A program made the translations under genes and the position numbers. A DNA stretch of 64,000 bases from Sympetrum striolatum (taxonomy: Eukaryota; Arthropoda; Insecta; Odonata; Libellulidae): assembly GCA_947579665.1 (NCBI GenBank), contig OX388350.1:88865152-88929151 (forward strand), given 5' to 3'. How positions within the stretch are numbered: the first letter of the stretch is position 1; every line of letters begins with the position of its first letter. The notes under the pieces are model-generated. The model searched no databases. It was not told where the DNA came from and saw only the letters and a program-made list of their open reading frames with translations. This document shows, one piece after another, positions 59,582-64,000 of the stretch.

Positions 59582-61558
59582 GTAAGATTACATACTTTGA
59601 TTATATCAAGAATAATTTATTACGCTATTATTTAACTTGAAATATCTACAGATTGATTGCAAAGTCAGACAGAAAGATCATTTACACCCCTCCATTAAGT
59701 GTGGTTGCCCTAAGGATTGGCCAAGCCATCTCATCCCAATTTACTAATCGTTGCAAACTTTAACCTTTTTGCTCTGGAGGAGGAAAAATGTATTCAGTGA
59801 ACGCATTCCGATGCTTTGAAATTCTTCACCTGTGCATCGCACAAATCATTAACATTGCATGGACCAAGGATGGTATTTTACGCTTTACAGACCTTACCTA
59901 GATCCTCTACTTTGCAAAAGCGCTGGGGCAACTCTCTCCTCTGGCTAATCCATAGACCCTTTCTCTGCTTGAGACCAAGGAAAGGTTATTGCATGTGCTT
60001 TGCTTAAGAATCATTTGTTGCACTTAATGTCAATATTACCTTGGAAATAAGAACCTCCTGTTTTGCTGATAATGTAAGACTTTTAAACAAAACTCTGATA
60101 TTAACAGGGATTCAAAATGATTTCAAGTTGTTAGATGTAATTCCAGATAAGTACTTAATCAGAGCTGCATTACTATAATAAATGTGTTAATATTGACAGT
60201 AGAGCTTTGATTAAAAGTGGTATATTATCAGAAAAACTTTTCATGTCAAAGGTATTACTGACAATGAGTGCAACAGTTAATTCTTTAAAAGAACTTCATG
60301 ATGAAATTTAACTTAGCAGGAGGAAGCGTGCACCTTAAACCCAAGGTTGAACAAGGAGTGAAAAATTGTGACACGACTGGGACAGTCCCAGTCATGTCAC
60401 AATTTTTCACTCCTTGTTCAGCCTTCAATTCTTTAAAAAATTACAGCAATAATATTTATTTTGCCGTAGTCTCATGCTACAAATGAACCCAAGTACTGTC
60501 CTGTCTCCCACTAGTAGCTGAAGTAAGGGTTCAAACCCTCACAGTTATGGGTAATGCAGTATACCTAGAAGCTCTGCTTTCTGTTATACTAACAATTATA
60601 CCTGCTTCACATACAGACAAGAGTAGGTCATAGGAGAATCTCCATTGTGTATAAACCAGAACGGGAGGGTTACCTCTTACCATTACCTTGTAAATTAACA
60701 TAATATTGGTCATTGATTGATTCCTTCAACTATTCTTCCAAACACTGTCTTTTATGGTTAATTTATTTGTCTCATTTTATTCACCAAAAATTTTCAATAA
60801 CTTCTCTCTTTATTTGCTCTAAAAAGGACAAACACACAACTTGCTACCAAGGATATCTCTCATAATTTCATCTTAATGAAACTGTGGGAGGAAACTAAAT
60901 TTTACACTATTAAATATTCACTGGGATAAGAACAAGTGTATAAGGAGGAGAAAATGTGACTGAGAGTTAAACAAGACTTTAACCACCAAATGCCATTACC
61001 AGCTGCCTTGCAAACAAGTAATTCCAAAATATAGTATTGATAATAAAATGTTCAGAATAGTTAACTAGAAAGCAAATACCTCGGTTCAGATCCCACTTAT
61101 CCATTTCATTTCCACATATTTTATGACCGTTGATCCTTTTTTTACAACAAAAGTTGTATGATCAAATAAGAATCTCGAGAAGGCCCAACAAGACAGTCTA
61201 CAAAATACGGATGTAAATATTTTGAAATCCTTATTAAGTTATAGTTTCATAGATATTCAATAATTGACACAATAGCAACAATATTAATACATTGAATAGA
61301 TATTTGCATAATCAACCTACATATTATGAGCATTTGCTTCTGAATTAGAGAAGTTGCAATGAAGATAAAATATTCCTTCCTGAATTCACTTAACACTAAC
61401 ATAGCAGTCAAAATACATAAATGGAGAGTATATTACTCTTAAATCTATAATGAAATACTTTTTGAATCGAAATTAAGGCTAAATTGCAAATATTTACAGG
61501 CAGTAACATAATATGAAAAGGGGGCTAGTTGATAAAATATTAAATCATGATCACATTA
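59582..61558. other. MFSD6-like intron 4, first part
   Basis: AT-rich intron with no coding signal; one strong hairpin listed separately. Confidence 0.5.
60343..60425. repeat. Near-perfect intronic hairpin
   Basis: Arms 60343-60383 and 60385-60425 are reverse complements with two mismatches in 41 positions around a single base. Sequence elements include ACAAGGAGTGAAAAATTGTG and GACTGGGAC. It lies in the sense strand of the MFSD6-like intron, so the pre-mRNA would contain a long stem. It is flanked by no obvious TIR or target duplication. Confidence 0.92.
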
Positions 61559-62407
61559 CAGTAGAAGTCCACCATAACGAGTGTGGCAGATAACGAGAGT
61601 TAATTTATAGCAATTGAGATCTTTGCTGTTCACTGTCACACATCAAAAACAATAGGGGGTTACGTCCATTATAACGAGTAGCTATTTCTGAAGCATTGGT
61701 ATACGAGTGCCACATTTCTATGCTTGTCTTGCAGGAGGCATATCTCGGAATTGTCAATTGACGTGAGACCAACAATTCCAACAAGAAAACAGTAATCTGA
61801 GGTGCATTACCTCTTCAAAGAGCAGGATAAAATTGTTTCCTACTTCATGCATTTTTCCCAGAGCTTGCTCACTCCGCAAAAATGCTACAGGGAGCTCTGA
61901 TTAGGAACTTCTCCCCTTTATCCCTCCCTTCATCTTATCCCCTAATCATTTGTTTAATTTTTATACGAAAGTTGGCACCAAATCGTTTGATCCAGGATTG
62001 GTGGGAATATAGTGGATAAAAGCAGTGCTGATCCCCAGGGTAACCTCTTCCCCTCCCTCGCTATAGTCATTGCATGCGATTGTAAAATAGTTTGAGAATT
62101 CAATTTGATATGAAAAAGGATTATCTAATTATATACCACTTCGATGATAATGGAGCAATAATTGTCCACATTTTATATTAGAGGAGGCACTTTGGTTATG
62201 ATTTATGAATTAATGAAATATTTTTGACACAAACATGTGTTATTTTTTCACAATATGAAGCATTTGCATAAGGATTAAAAACCATACAGTTCCATTCTGC
62301 CGCAGTTGCTGCCCTTGGATTCAAGAGGATGAACATAATCTAATTAGAGATTGGCTATAATGAGTACTTTTCCTATTTTGGTCTGCTCTTGTTATAACGG
62401 ACTACTG
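61559..62407. mobile_element. Nonautonomous pogo/Tigger-like DNA transposon
   Basis: Ends are CAGTAGAAGTCCACCATAAC at the left and, read from the right, CAGTAGTCCGTTATAACAAG, flanked by TA (61557-61558 and 62408-62409). TA targets and CAGTA ends with ATAACGA subterminal motifs match pogo/Tigger elements. Length is 849 bp with no transposase. Internal ATAACGAG motifs recur at 61575, 61593 and 61671. A partial copy lies at 41325-41770. Confidence 0.82.
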
Positions 62408-62859
62408 TACTTAGGGCTAATTATACATCAGAACTGTATTTTAAAACATGATTCATAAATTAGGGCAATAACTAGTTACCTTTATATATCCACGAAGATA
62501 TTTAAAAAGTTGTCATTTTCTAGCTTAATAGAATATTCCATTCTTATATAAGTTGGTATATCAAATTAGTTTTATGCAGGAATTTTAAAATGTAGGATAC
62601 AATAATAAACAGATAAATGCAAAAGTAGGCTCCCAGAGCTAACATATTTCTTGAAAGGATAATAAATTGTTAACTGATGAAATTGGCAGAAGAAATTCCC
62701 ACTGTAGCATGAGAAAGGACCTGAGATGACATCTATTATGCGAGTTTAGAATGTCTTATGTGCAAAAAGAATTGTATTCTTTCCTTGTGATTCCTGAAAG
62801 GGCTTTCTCCTATACATCACTTAGTGTAGACGATGCCCCGAGGTCATGACAGTGCTGCA

Positions 62860-63012
62860 TACTCGGTCTTGCCCAATACGAAGTTCCCAAAGCAGCTTGT
62901 TAGAATGTTCTGGAAGGGTAGTCTAGTTGGTTAAGGCAACTTCTCAGACAGCGGAAAATAACAGGTATGATTCAAGGCCCGATCAGACTTTTTTCAAGTC
63001 CATTTTTCCTGC
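62860..63012 (+). repeat. tRNA-derived SINE
   Basis: Contains an A-box match TAGTCTAGTTGGTTAAGG (about 62920) and, 40 nt downstream, a weak B box GGTATGATTCAAGGCCC. It ends in the tail CAGACTTTTTTCAAGTCCAT. Head and tail match the SINE at 17250-17342, including ACGAAGTTCCCAAA and AATGTTCTGG. The A box is intact here but lost there, while the B box is intact there and weak here. Confidence 0.75.
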
Positions 63013-63602
63013 CCCTACATGCAGAGATAATTTAACCCTTTCCTTCCAAAAGCAGCTTTGATTTGATCATAAGTCAGGGATTATAGATATTAATAATTTT
63101 CAAGTAAAATCTGTGCATGTAGATCAGAGCTTTTAAGTACTTGTATTTTTAATCACAAAAAGCCTCTTACTTGCCAATGCAGAGTACTTGAGTAACAGAA
63201 ATTTTAATAAATTATATATAAACCAATTTAATCTAACTTGATTAAGATTAAGTGACTTGGGATATTTTGATCATGGATTCTTTAGGCCTAACAGTTTTGT
63301 CATTCAGTCTTAGCACACACTGATAAATATCCTTATTATTTTTGATGTTTCTTTCATTTTTCAATTGTTAGCCCTATCGGTAGTTCAAAGGTTTTTACTG
63401 TTGTAATAATAAATTCTTACTGCAGTTGCCTACTAATACTACCGCAGTGTTTTGCCTCCTTTATCACCATTTTGATTGGTGAATTTTCACTACTGAATTG
63501 CATCAAATAATTATAAATAAGATAATTTAATAAAAGATTGAAGTGAAGTAGTCAAGAGAGGTACACTAACATAAATATTATAAGTCACCTGTTTTAATTT
63601 AG
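63013..63602. other. MFSD6-like intron 4, last part
   Basis: AT-rich intron up to the acceptor TTTAATTTAG at 63602. Nothing recognised. Confidence 0.5.
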
Positions 63603-63719
63603 GAATTTACTCCAGATGAGCGAGATGTTCTCAAAGACGGCCCCTTTCCACCAAATCTGCAGGGAAGTAGGCACCATTTCCATAGACCTTCTTATTCTGA
63701 AGGAGGAGGCTTAGTGCTG
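63603..63719 (+). CDS. MFSD6: MFSD6-like transporter, exon 5
   Basis: 39 codons in phase 0 between acceptor TTTAG and donor GTGAGT. It reads EFTPDERDVLKDGPFPPNLQ and continues RHHFHRPSYSEGGGLVL. It is hydrophilic and continues the long loop of exon 4. Homology is weak here; the exon is supported by intact phase-0 splicing to exon 4, an open frame and codon-like composition. The remaining transmembrane helices must lie beyond 64000. Confidence 0.75.
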
Positions 63720-64000
63720 GTGAGTAGACATGAACTGAAAATTGTAACCACTTGCTTTTCAAAATTTACTTCAATTTTAGATTAGACTAAAACATCAACA
63801 TATGGTGAAATTAATCCATGAAAAGGAAAAAGATTAATTATAGGCAGTCGACTCACCTTATGAAAATAAAAAAGGAAATTGTGTATTATATTGACAAAAA
63901 AATTGTCATATTGTTGCATACCAAATGTTAATAGAGCTATATAGTATTTCATGATTGATGAAGCGCGACCAGCACAGAAAATCTTAATAAGAGAGATTTC
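63720..64000. other. MFSD6-like intron 5, partial
   Basis: AT-rich sequence after a consensus donor. No feature recognised before the window ends. Confidence 0.5.

Noticed and set aside
59816..60007. Possible additional exon in intron 4
   Set aside because: No family similarity and no need for it, since exons 4 and 5 join in phase.

Overview
The window is eukaryotic nuclear DNA, most likely from an arthropod and probably an insect. It is AT-rich and gene-poor, with long introns, GT-AG splice sites, and degenerate transposons of types common in arthropods: mariner, pogo-like, CR1/jockey-like and RTE-like LINEs, Penelope-like and Gypsy-like. The order cannot be fixed from the sequence. One host gene is recognised, the 5' part of an MFSD6-like major facilitator transporter on the + strand (five exons between 51205 and 63719, continuing past the window). 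Everything else supported here is repeat DNA or has no recognisable content.

Layout. 1-17 kb is intergenic DNA with DNA transposons and LINE pieces. It includes a 1.6-kb terminal-inverted-repeat element whose empty site survives as an inverted paralogous copy 5 kb away, a CR1/jockey-like LINE with a second 3'-end copy, and small tRNA-related foldbacks. 17.8-30.8 kb is the most unusual part: nine consecutive units, each built of diverged modules of about 148-178 bp. Every module carries one sequence matching the RNA polymerase III B box / tRNA T-arm core (GGTTCGANNCC). Regular units hold six boxes in fixed order with a nearly invariant spacing ladder, bounded by a terminal hairpin sequence at one end and a second conserved terminus at the other. 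Units are separated by a short spacer and (TA)n or (GATA)n. Unit direction changes inside two foldback units. A 5'-truncated RTE-like LINE with an open ORF is inserted in one (TA)n tract. 30.8-51 kb holds a LINE fragment, the 5' half of a Gypsy-like element, a Penelope-like fragment with GIY-YIG remnants, a full-length but dead mariner and a 77-bp-arm palindrome.

51.2-64 kb is the MFSD6-like gene. Its third intron carries a second locus of the B-box family as two units head to head (54001-56269) with the same spacing ladder. The last visible intron holds a hairpin, a pogo-like nonautonomous element and a tRNA-derived SINE.

The B-box higher-order repeat is the best candidate for an undescribed system. 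The sequence shows the architecture directly. Whether it is a Helentron-like mobile element, a satellite, a TFIIIC-binding array or a source of small RNA is inference.
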